NCBI RefSeq assembly: GCF_036178845.1
Contig: NZ_CP108070.1
Coordinates: 8,742,001 to 8,806,000 of the forward strand
Source of the DNA: Streptomyces sp. NBC_00271
GTDB lineage: Bacteria > Actinomycetota > Actinomycetes > Streptomycetales > Streptomycetaceae
Direction of reading: 5' to 3'
Length of the DNA: 64,000 nt
Shown here: positions 53,096 through 62,100 of the stretch, in pieces
How positions within the stretch are numbered: position 1 is the first letter of the stretch
Layout of the letters: every line of letters begins with the position of its first letter
The notes under the pieces: generated by a model
Database searches by the model: none
What the model saw: the letters and a program-made list of their open reading frames with translations, nothing else
What the model was told of the DNA's origin: nothing
Position numbers and translations under genes: made by a program

Positions 53096-54855
53096 CAGCC
53101 CGCAAGACCTTCCTCGCCGCGCTCGCCGACACCGGTGTCCCCCTCGACACCGCGTTCGTCGAGTTGCTCACCGCGACCGCCGAGACCAGCGCCAAGGCCG
53201 TCCTCGACGGGTACGCCGCCGATCTCGTCGAACTCCGTGACGGCGGCGAGGCCCGCGCGGCCACCCGTGCGCTGCGCACCCTCGTCTCGGTGTACGTGCA
53301 CGAGGGCTCGGTGTACCACCACTCCGCCGCGCTCCTGGGCCCCGCCGCCGAACTCGCCGACGCGCTCGCCGAGGAGCAGTACGACAACGGGCTGTGGGAG
53401 CACGGGGCGGACGGCAACCCGGCGGACACCGCCTTCTCGATCGTCGACCTCAACCTGATCCACCACCTGCTGGAGGAGGACGCCCACGAGGCGACCACCG
53501 GGCTGCGGGCGACGATCGAGCGGATCCTGCGCCTGGCGGGCCCCTCCCTCGCCACCGGTGGCGTCCACACCGCCAACCACCGCTGGCTGGTCTGCGCGGC
53601 CCTCGCCCGCCTCCACGCCCGCTGGCCCGACCCCGCCTACCCCGAACGCATCGAGAGCTGGCTCGCCGAGGGCATCGACCAGCTGCCCGGCGGCGAGTAC
53701 AGCGAACGCAGCCCCATCTACTCGGCTGTGGTGACCAATCCGGCGCTGCTCGTGCTGGCCCGCCACTACGGACGTACGGACCTCTACACGAACGTACGCG
53801 ACAACCTGGCCGCCAACCTGTATGTCATCGAGCCCAACGGCGAGGTGGAGACGGTCCATTCACGCCGCCAGGACCAGACGAGGGTCCAGCATCTGCCCGA
53901 GCTCTGGCTCCAGTACCGGGAGATGGCGCTGCGCGACGGCGACGGACGGTTCGCGGCGGTGGCCGCGCTGCTCCAGGAGCGCGGCACCGACCAGATCTTC
54001 GGCGAGACCCCGATCGGCGAGCGTCTCGCCCAGGTCCTGGACCAGCCGGAACTCGCCGCCCCGCTGCCCGAAGTGACCTCCCTGCCCGACGACTTCGAGC
54101 ACCACGACGACAGCTGCCGCCTCGTCCGGGTCCGCCGCGGCACGCACACGGCGAGCGTCTTCGGCGGTACCGACTTCCCGGAACTGCACGCCATCTCGTC
54201 AGGCCTGTCCACCAACCCGACCTTCTTCAAGATGCGCAAGGGCGCCGCGATCCTCGACTCGCTCCGGCTGGCCCCGCGGTTCTTCGCGCTCGGCCACTTC
54301 CGGTCGGAGGGACTGGAACGCACGGACGACGGCTGGCGGCTGCACGCCGAGGTGCGCGGCGCCTTCCACCACCCGCTGCCGCCCGAGCACCGCCGCCCCG
54401 ACGGCGCCTACGCCCTCAGCGACGACAGCCGCTTCTGGTCCGCGATGGACTTCCCGCACCGCCCGAAGGAGTACCGCACACTCCGCACCGAAGTCCTGGT
54501 CCGTGAGGTCGGCGGCGGAGCCTGGGACATCTCCTTCGACCTCTCCGGTGAGGGCTGCGCGAGCCCGCTCGCCCTCGAGCTCTGTTTCCGCCCCGGCGGC
54601 ACCCTGACCGGGGACGGCCTCGAACCCGTCCCCGGCTCCCCGAACACCTTCCAACTCGTCTCCGGCGAGGCCACCTACACCGTCGGCACCGACCACATCA
54701 CCTTCGGCCCCGGCAACGGCAAGGGCGGCCGGCAGCCGGCGGTGGTGGACCCGGGGGAGCGCTACGCGTGGCTGAGCGGCTCCCTGACCCCGGACGGGGT
54801 GCGGGTACTGATCACGGGGCGTTCGCCGCTGACGTACCGGTTGACGCTGCGCTGA
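53092..54855 (+). CDS. predicted (alpha/alpha)-toroid polysaccharide lyase / heparinase-like protein
   Basis: 587 residues; GTG with CAGGAGCC upstream. N-terminal half is helical with aromatic-rich repeats (GGVHTANHRWLVCAALARLH; GGEYSERSPIYSAVVTNPAL), like the toroid of heparinase II/III-type lyases; the second half is beta-rich, as in the sandwich of those enzymes. There is no signal peptide, so it is probably intracellular and acts on oligosaccharides. Substrate unknown. Control by a LacI-type repressor is likely from the operator upstream. Its 3' end overlaps the convergent ABC exporter gene by 44 bases. Confidence 0.6.
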   Translation: MTARKTFLAALADTGVPLDTAFVELLTATAETSAKAVLDGYAADLVELRDGGEARAATRALRTLVSVYVHEGSVYHHSAALLGPAAELADALAEEQYDNGLWEHGADGNPADTAFSIVDLNLIHHLLEEDAHEATTGLRATIERILRLAGPSLATGGVHTANHRWLVCAALARLHARWPDPAYPERIESWLAEGIDQLPGGEYSERSPIYSAVVTNPALLVLARHYGRTDLYTNVRDNLAANLYVIEPNGEVETVHSRRQDQTRVQHLPELWLQYREMALRDGDGRFAAVAALLQERGTDQIFGETPIGERLAQVLDQPELAAPLPEVTSLPDDFEHHDDSCRLVRVRRGTHTASVFGGTDFPELHAISSGLSTNPTFFKMRKGAAILDSLRLAPRFFALGHFRSEGLERTDDGWRLHAEVRGAFHHPLPPEHRRPDGAYALSDDSRFWSAMDFPHRPKEYRTLRTEVLVREVGGGAWDISFDLSGEGCASPLALELCFRPGGTLTGDGLEPVPGSPNTFQLVSGEATYTVGTDHITFGPGNGKGGRQPAVVDPGERYAWLSGSLTPDGVRVLITGRSPLTYRLTLR

Positions 54856-56758
54856 CCCGGTGCTCCGCCGGTTCGGCGGCCAGGAGTTGGGTGGCGGCCA
54901 GTTCGCGGTAGAGGTCGTCGTCGTCGACCAGGGAGTGGTGGGTGCCCACGGCGCGGACGTCGCCGTGTTCCAGGACCACGATCTGGTCGGCGTCGGTGAC
55001 CGTGGACAGCCGGTGGGCGATCAGCAGGACCGTGCAGCGGCCCGCGGTGCGGGCGACGAGTTCACCGAGGGCCTGTTCGTTGCGGGCGTCGAGCTGGGCC
55101 GTCGCCTCGTCGAGGAGAAGCACCTGGGGGCGGCGCAGCAGGGCGCGGGCGATCGCGAGGCGTTGGCGCTCGCCGCCGGACAGGGTGACGCCGCGCGGGC
55201 CCACGGGCGTGTCCAGGCCCTGGGGAAGGCGGGCGAGGAGACCGTCGAGGCGGGTGACGGCCAGGGCCTCGGCCAACTGCTCCCGGGTGGCCGAGGGCGC
55301 CGCGTACAGGAGGTTCTCGCGGAGGGTGCCCGCCATCACGGGGGAGTCCTGCTCGACGTACGCGATCCGGCGCCGGACCTCGGCGCGGGGCAGGGCCGCG
55401 ATGTCCTGGTCGCCGATCCTGATCGTGCCCGCGGTCGGCTCGTAGAAGCGCTGGAGGAGCGAGAAGAGGGTGGTCTTGCCCGCGCCCGACAGACCGACCA
55501 GCGCGGTGCGGGTGCCGCCGGGGACGGTGAAGCTCACGCCGCGCAGGGCCGGGGCGCGGCCGGGGTAGGTGAACTCGACCCCGGTCAGTTCGACGGCCGG
55601 TGGCGCGGCGTGGGCGGGGGTGTGCGCGGGTTCGGTCGCGTCGATGTCGTCCTCGACCGGCAGCGCGCCCGCCTCCTGGATCCTGCCCACCGCGCCCAGT
55701 CCCTGCTGGAGTTGGGCCGCGCCGCCGACCAGCTGGGACACCGGGCTCGCCAGGAAGAAGACGTACAGGAGGAAGGCGATCAGTTCGGAGACCGACATCG
55801 AGTGGTGGGCGACGAAGGTGCCGCCCACGCCGAGCACCACCAGGAACGCGGTCTGGATGGCGGCGCCGCCGACCATGGTGACGAGGGCGCTGTAGCGGGC
55901 GCCGACCAGCCCGGCGGCGTACGCCTCCTCGACCGCGTCCTCGGCGGTGCGCGTCTCGCGGCCCTCGGCGCCGTTGGCCTTGACCGTGCGGGCCGCGCCG
56001 AGGGTGCGGTCGAGGACGGCGCCGACCGCTCCGACGGACGCCTGTGAGCGGGCCACGGCCGCCTTGATCCGGGGCAGGATGACGGTGATCACGACACCGA
56101 CCATCGTCAGCACGAGCAGCGTGACGCCGAGCAGACGCGCGTCGAGCGTCGCCATCATGAACAGCGCCCCGGCGAAGGTCAGGACGCCGTTGACCGTCAT
56201 GATCAGGCCCTCGGTGGCGGCGCTCTTGAGCAGGGTGCTGTCGGAGGTGACGCGGGCGATCAGGTCGCCGGGGGGCCGCCGGTCCAGCTCGGCGACCCGC
56301 AGCCGGATCAGACGGTGCACCAGAGCGCGCCGCACCTCCCGCACCACCCGCTCCGAAGTCCGTTGCTGGAGCCAGGCGTTGAGACCGGTGAGCAGGGCGC
56401 CCGCGACCAGGAACACGGCGAGCAGCGCGACCGGAGCGACCACGCTGCCGCCGTCGTCCAGCCGGTCCAGGATCGCCTGCGCGAACTTCGGCTGCACCAG
56501 CCCCGACACGCTGGCCAGCAGAGTGAGCACGAGGGAGAGCAGCAGCACACGCCAGTGGGGCCGGGCGTAGCCGAGGAGGGCGACGAGTGAGCCGGTGGGC
56601 GGGGGCGGAGCGGCTGGTTCGGGTTCTGGTGCGGCGTCGGTCGGGGTGCCGGGTCGCCGTTTTGGGGTGGGCGTGTGCGCCCGCTCGACGGAGGGCGTGT
56701 CCGCGCTCGGCGGCCGGTGCTCGGTCGTGTCGTTGTCGTTCATGCCGTTGTCGTTCAC
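54812..56758 (-). CDS. ABC exporter (fused TMD-NBD), likely for the cluster product
   Basis: 648 residues from GTG 56758, which overlaps the stop of the upstream glycosyltransferase gene (GTGA). After a 55-residue acidic/Pro-rich leader come six membrane helices (LLLSLVLTLLASVSGLVQ; LLAVFLVAGALLTGLNAWL; and others), then an NBD with Walker A GLSGAGKTT, Q-loop YVEQDSP, signature LSGGERQRLAIARALL, Walker B VLLLDEAT and the H-loop AHRLS. MsbA-like half transporter, working as a homodimer. Last gene of the PKS operon, so it probably exports the lipid or glycolipid product. Overlaps the convergent gene by 44 bases. Confidence 0.92.
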   Translation of the reverse strand: MNDNGMNDNDTTEHRPPSADTPSVERAHTPTPKRRPGTPTDAAPEPEPAAPPPPTGSLVALLGYARPHWRVLLLSLVLTLLASVSGLVQPKFAQAILDRLDDGGSVVAPVALLAVFLVAGALLTGLNAWLQQRTSERVVREVRRALVHRLIRLRVAELDRRPPGDLIARVTSDSTLLKSAATEGLIMTVNGVLTFAGALFMMATLDARLLGVTLLVLTMVGVVITVILPRIKAAVARSQASVGAVGAVLDRTLGAARTVKANGAEGRETRTAEDAVEEAYAAGLVGARYSALVTMVGGAAIQTAFLVVLGVGGTFVAHHSMSVSELIAFLLYVFFLASPVSQLVGGAAQLQQGLGAVGRIQEAGALPVEDDIDATEPAHTPAHAAPPAVELTGVEFTYPGRAPALRGVSFTVPGGTRTALVGLSGAGKTTLFSLLQRFYEPTAGTIRIGDQDIAALPRAEVRRRIAYVEQDSPVMAGTLRENLLYAAPSATREQLAEALAVTRLDGLLARLPQGLDTPVGPRGVTLSGGERQRLAIARALLRRPQVLLLDEATAQLDARNEQALGELVARTAGRCTVLLIAHRLSTVTDADQIVVLEHGDVRAVGTHHSLVDDDDLYRELAATQLLAAEPAEHRVSAASTGTSAANAP

Positions 56759-57951
56759 GCGCCGCCTCGTGCGCGCGTCACGGCCGACCCGGCCGGCAGT
56801 GCTGCGAGGCGGGCCGCGGCGGAGGCGCTGCCGCCCGCGGCGCGAAAGGACTCCCCGACGGCCTCGGCCGCCTTCCGGTGGCCCCCGGCCGGGTCGAGGA
56901 CCGTCTCGACCGCCGCGCGGATCCTGGCCGCGTCGGCGCGACCGAACCGCAGCCGTACCCCGGCACCCGCGTCCACGACCTGCCCGGCGACGATCGGCTG
57001 GTCGTCGCGGATCGGCGCCACGACGAGCGGGACACCGTGCCACAGCGCCTCGCACACGGTGTTGTGCCCGGCGTGGCAGACGACCGCGTCGAGCCGTGGG
57101 AGGAGGGCGAGTTGGGGAACGTGGGGGCGCAGGAGGACGTTGTCGGCGACCGGGCCCTCGACGAGTCCGCCGGGGTCGACGAGCACCGCCCGCACTCGGC
57201 CCGCCAGTCCGCCGAGCGCCTGCGCGGCCGCGTTCAGGAAACGGGCCCCGGCGTCGTTGTTGGCCGTGCCGAGGCTGACCAGGACGGTGGGCAGAGGCGA
57301 CGCGTCCAGCCAGTCCCAGGGGAAGTCGTCGCCGCTCGCGGGGCGGGCGGTGACGGACGGGCCCACCAGCCAGACCCGGTCGGGCAGTTCGGCCGGGCCG
57401 AGCAGCGCGCGGGTGGTGTACGCCAGGACGCCGTGCGGGGAGAAGCGGGGGTCCGCCGAGCCGGCCCCGCCGCAGATCCGGTTCCGCAAGTCGGCCAGCA
57501 GCCCGTCCAGCCACGCCGCGACCTTGGGCATACCGGACAGCGGGTCCACGAGTTCGGCGGAGGTGGTGGCCGAGGTCACCCAGACGCGCCCGAGGGACTC
57601 GGCGACCAGCGCACCCGCCACCGCCTGCTGGTCGCAGACGACGACATCGGGGTCGTACGCCTCGATCGCCGCGCGTACCCCGGGCGCCATCGCGTCCGCC
57701 AGCGGGACGAGGAAGCTCTCCCAGAGGAACTGGAACGCGGCCGGCCCCTTCAGGTCGGCGGGCCGGGAGAGTCCGTCCTCGGGGAGGGCGCAGGGGAAGA
57801 CGACGGCGTCGGATCCGACGAGAGCGCGGACGAGTTCCGGGTGGCCCGCCCACGCGACCTCGTGCCCGCGCCCGGCGAGTGCCGCCGCGGTGCCCACGGC
57901 CGGGTTGACGTGCCCGACCAGCGGCGGCACCACGAACAGGTACCGGCCCAT
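56755..57951 (-). CDS. glycosyltransferase (GT1, macrolide-type)
   Basis: 398 residues. GT-B fold of family 1: N-terminal acceptor domain (FVVPPLVGHVNPAVGTAAAL), and the C-terminal donor-binding domain with VLVSLGTANND and VVCHAGHNTVCEALWHGVPL (nucleotide-sugar binding HxGxxTxxEAL pattern). ATG directly follows the stop of the alpha/beta hydrolase gene (TAGATG). It probably attaches a sugar to the polyketide or lipid product before export. Confidence 0.9.
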   Translation of the reverse strand: MGRYLFVVPPLVGHVNPAVGTAAALAGRGHEVAWAGHPELVRALVGSDAVVFPCALPEDGLSRPADLKGPAAFQFLWESFLVPLADAMAPGVRAAIEAYDPDVVVCDQQAVAGALVAESLGRVWVTSATTSAELVDPLSGMPKVAAWLDGLLADLRNRICGGAGSADPRFSPHGVLAYTTRALLGPAELPDRVWLVGPSVTARPASGDDFPWDWLDASPLPTVLVSLGTANNDAGARFLNAAAQALGGLAGRVRAVLVDPGGLVEGPVADNVLLRPHVPQLALLPRLDAVVCHAGHNTVCEALWHGVPLVVAPIRDDQPIVAGQVVDAGAGVRLRFGRADAARIRAAVETVLDPAGGHRKAAEAVGESFRAAGGSASAAARLAALPAGSAVTRARGGA

Positions 57952-58758
57952 CTAGCGGGCCTCCCGCAGCGCGTGCGCCTCCTGGCCGAGCAGCAGCCAG
58001 TCGCGTACGAGGGCGTACGTCTGTTGGGTGGCCTCCACCAGCACCGAGTGGCCGAGGTCGGGCAGGACGACCGTACGGCAGTGCGGGAGCGAGGCCTCCA
58101 GCATCCCGGTCTGCGCCGACAGCTTGGACGCGCCGCCGAAGATGGCGAAGACCGGGCAGCGGATCGCGGACAGGTCCTCGTCGAGGAGGGCGCTGAGCGG
58201 GATCTCCTGGGCGAGCGCGGTCTCGTCGAGCACCCGGCCCGCCGCCCGGAACGGCCGGGCGTTGCGCTCGCCCGGGTTCTCCCGCAGCCACTGGGTAACC
58301 TGCTGGACCACCAGTCCGCCCTGTTCGCCGACCAGGCCCTCGTACATGTTCCGCGCCCATGCCCGGGCCGGCGGTTCCGCCTCGATGGCGATCACGCTGG
58401 CGACCCGCTCGGGGCGGGCGGCGGCCATGGCGTACGCGACGGCGCCGCCGAAGGAGTTGCCGACGAGGTGCACCGGGCGGTCGATCGCCAGCGCGTCCAG
58501 CAGTCCGTCGAGGTCGTCGACGAAGTCCTCCATCCGGTAGCCGGTCGGCGGCCGGGAGGTCTTGCCGTGCCCGCGCAGGTCGTACATGACGACGTCCAGG
58601 CCCTCCTCGGCGAGCCGCGGCGCGAGGCTGAAGTAGTAGCTGGCGAGGCTGTCGATGAGCAGACCGTGGATGAGGACCACGACGGGGCGCGGGGAGCCGC
58701 TCTCGTGGCCCAGCCGCTGGACGTGTACGTCGATGCCGTTCACCCGCATCGTCGCCAT
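57952..58758 (-). CDS. alpha/beta hydrolase, possible thioesterase of the cluster
   Basis: 268 residues; ATG at 58758 with AGGTGGG upstream, one base after the ACP stop codon. Oxyanion LIHGLL, nucleophile elbow GNSFGGAV, late Asp near IRCPVFAIFGG and catalytic His in LPDLGHS. Its place between ACP and glycosyltransferase genes suggests it releases the acyl chain from the ACP as acid or lactone. Single-domain, cytosolic. Confidence 0.85.
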   Translation of the reverse strand: MATMRVNGIDVHVQRLGHESGSPRPVVVLIHGLLIDSLASYYFSLAPRLAEEGLDVVMYDLRGHGKTSRPPTGYRMEDFVDDLDGLLDALAIDRPVHLVGNSFGGAVAYAMAAARPERVASVIAIEAEPPARAWARNMYEGLVGEQGGLVVQQVTQWLRENPGERNARPFRAAGRVLDETALAQEIPLSALLDEDLSAIRCPVFAIFGGASKLSAQTGMLEASLPHCRTVVLPDLGHSVLVEATQQTYALVRDWLLLGQEAHALREAR

Positions 58759-58759
58759 G

Positions 58760-59107
58760 TCAGCCCACCTCCGCGACGGCCAGTGAGTCCACGACGTAGC
58801 CGACGAGATCGCCGACGGTGAGCGCGATGATCTCCTCAAGGCCGCGGTCGGCTATGAACGCGGCGAAGTTGACGCGCTCGCCGTAGAACTCGCGCAGCTG
58901 GGCGGAGAGGGTGACCAGGTCGATGCTCTCCAGCTCCAGGTCGTCGTGGAAGGACGTGTCGAGGGTGATCTCGGAGTCGTCGAGCCCGTACTCCTCCAGC
59001 ACGGTGCGCAGGATGGCCGAGATGTCGGCGAGCGCGGTCGCCGCGTCGGGCGCCGAGGCCTGTCCGCTGTCCGACTGGCCCACGGGACGGTCGAGTTCAG
59101 TGGTCAT
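58760..59107 (-). CDS. acyl carrier protein
   Basis: 115 residues. Phosphopantetheine attachment Ser in DDLELESIDLV. An N-terminal 25-residue extension precedes the four-helix domain. It starts 11 bases inside the end of the PKS gene, so it is translationally coupled to it, and likely serves as the carrier for that synthase, whose own sequence contains no ACP. Confidence 0.93.
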   Translation of the reverse strand: MTTELDRPVGQSDSGQASAPDAATALADISAILRTVLEEYGLDDSEITLDTSFHDDLELESIDLVTLSAQLREFYGERVNFAAFIADRGLEEIIALTVGDLVGYVVDSLAVAEVG

Positions 59108-62100
59108 CTTCGTTCTCCTGATCGTTGACTGCCGTCCAGGCCACGACGTACTCCTTGTCGGGCCCCGCGGACGGCCGGGGGGTGGTCAGCGCACAGTGCC
59201 GCACGCGGTAGTCCTCGCCCGCGGTGCGGACGGTCAGCCGGTCGTCGTCGACCGAGGTGATCTCGAACCGCTTCGGCTCGCCGCCCAGTCCGGTGCCGCG
59301 CGCCTTCGCGACGGCCTCCTTGGCGGCCCAGAAACGGGTGAACCAGAGCCGTTCGGGGGCTCCCCCCGGCCGGTGGACGAGCGACGTGAGCAGCTCGCGT
59401 TCGGCGGTGGTGAGGGCCACGGCGAGGGTGCCCTCGGGGCGGTCGGTGACTTCCTCGATGTCGATGCCGCAGGGACCCTCCCTTCTGGCCATCGCCACGG
59501 CCGTCTCGCCGCGGTGGGCGATGGAGACGTGCAGCTCGGGCAGGGTCCTGCCGTAGCCGCCGGTCACGAAGGGGCGGCCGGCCGGATCGTTGCCGACCCT
59601 GACCTCGGCCGGGTAGACGGGGCCCGCCCCGGCGTCCCACAGCACGTTCCGTACGGCGTCCTTGGTGGCGATCCGGCCGAGCAGCCACTGCCGCCGGCCG
59701 CGCGGGGCGTGCGCCGCGTACCGTTCGCGTTCCTCGCCCGCCAGGATGTTGCGCATGATCAGCTCGCGGGTGGCCAGATCGGGCCACTCCTCGTGGACCA
59801 GCGCCCAGCCGCCGGGCTGCATCCGGGACAGCGTGTACCGCTCGGGCTCCCGGTCCACCTCGCGGATGCGCGGATTGCTGTCGAACCGGCGGTCCTGCCA
59901 GCCGCTGAACTCCGCCCACACCCTGCCCCGATGGACCAGCTGCATGTCCGCTTCGAGGGTGGCGTCGGTGACGGAGGTGATCCGGATCAGGCACTCCAGG
60001 CGCTCGCCGGGAGCGGGGTGCGGCCCGTGGAAACGGATCTCCCTCATGCCGACCGGGAACACCGTCGTCCGCACCGGCTGCCGGGCCATGATCCAGTAGC
60101 CGAGGAGCTGTCCCACGTTGTCCAGCAGGGCGCCCGGCGCGGGCGGGGTGACGAGTACCCCGCGTACGTGCCGGTCGCCGACCGCGGTCAGTTCGCTCAG
60201 GCCCTGGAAGCGCGGGCCGTGGAACATCCAGCGGCGCGAGTACAGCTCCGCCGCGGTCAGCTCGGGCTTCCCCTCCCGCGCGGCGGGAAAGGTCCAGGGT
60301 TCCGGAGGCGTGAACCGGGGCCGATCCTGGGCGAGTTCGACCACGGCGCGGGCGTACGGGCCGAGTGAGGCGGTGACTCTGTCCGGGCCCTCGGGGACGA
60401 TCCGTACGGGGATGTCGACGGCCGGAGTGGCGGTGATCCACTGGTGCAGCCGTACGTCGTGGACGGCCACCGCGCGCCGGCCGGGCGCGGCCCGCTCGGC
60501 GAACTCCATGAGGTGGGCGATCACGGTGGTGCCCGGGACCACGGGCCAGCGGTCGGCGGGATCGGCCTGGGCGGGCTGCCGGAAGAAGCAGTGGTCCAGG
60601 AGGTACGGCATGGTGTCGACGGAGACGTGGAGGGTTGCTTCGAGGGGCTGGGGCTGGGGCTGAGGCCGGGGTTCGGGGGTGGCGGGTTCGGCCGTACGAA
60701 GGTCGGTGCCGTTTTTCGGGGGCGTGCCGCCCGTACGGGGGCGGGGCGGGGCGCCGTTGACGCGTCGCCCCGCCGTCACCACGTCCGAGGCGAGCGCCGT
60801 CGCGTCCCGCAGCAGTGCCGACAACTCCGCGCCCAGCGGACCCTGTTCCGCCAGGGCACCCGCATCATGGGGCACGGTGTGCGGCGGCCGGGCGAGCGCG
60901 GCGCTCAGCCGGTCGCGGGTCTCCGGGTCCAGCGATACGTTCGCGCCGCCGAGGTCCAGCCGTACGGGACGGCTCGGACGGCGTACGGTACGGGCCGGTG
61001 CGACGGTCGAGGTCGAGACGCCGCCCAGCAGCGGGACGAGGTCCGGCGCGGCCCCGTCCGCCCACAACGCGCTCGCCACGCGGTGGAGTTGGGGCAGGCC
61101 CGGGCGGTGCGGGGAGTGCGCGGGGACCACGAGGTGGTCGCGGCCGTGCAGGGTGTCGTCGATGAGCGAGCCGAGCTGTCCCGCGCCGAGCTGGACGAAC
61201 GCCCGGAAGCCCGCCGCGTACATCGTCTCCACCAGGGGCCGGAAGCGGACCGGCTCCAGCAGATGGCGGATGAACAGCTCGCGGATCGCGGCCGGTTCGT
61301 CCGGGTAGGGGGCGACGGTCGTCGCGGACCACAGGGGGAGCGCGGCCGGGCGCAGCGTGTAGGCCTCGGCGGCCTTCCTGATCGGGTCGAGGTAGGGCTC
61401 CAGCATCGGGGTGTGGAAGCCGGAGCGGAACGGCAGGATCTGCGAGATCACCGCCCGGGACCTGAACACCTCGACCAGTGCGGCGACGGCGGGCTCGGGG
61501 CCGCAGATCATCGACTGGTTGGGCGCGTTGTCGTGGGAGAGGACCACGTCCCCGCGGCCGTCCAGCTCGGTCAGTACCACCTCGGCGGGGGCGCCGATCG
61601 CGGCGAAGGCCAGCCCGGGGACGCTCAGCGCGTCGGGGTCGAAGTCGGCGAGGAAGGCGTCCACCTCCTCGGGAGGGTGGATTCCGGCGGCGGCCATCGC
61701 GGTCCACTCGCCGAGGCTGTGCCCGGCGAGCGCGTCCGGGACGACGCCGAGGCGGCGCAGCGCGGTGTCGAGGAGCCGGCCGAGCTCGAAGACGCCGGTG
61801 CCCTGCCGGCCCACGTCTCCCACGGTGGCGTCGGTGACGGCGCGCGACCAGGGCAGCCCGAAGTGCCGTGCGATGTCCTGGGAGTTGGGCGCGAACTCGG
61901 CCTCGAGGCCGGGGAAGACGAACGCGAGCCTGCCGCCGCCGGGGCCCAGCAGGGGACGCGGCACGAACCACACGTCGCCCCGACCGCGCCACCCCTTTCC
62001 CTTGGCGACCGCCTTGCGGGCCAGCGCCAGCCGCTTGGCCGTCGGCCCGACGACGGCGAGCCGCACCGGATCGGCGGTGGGGGCGCGTTCGTCGAGACCG

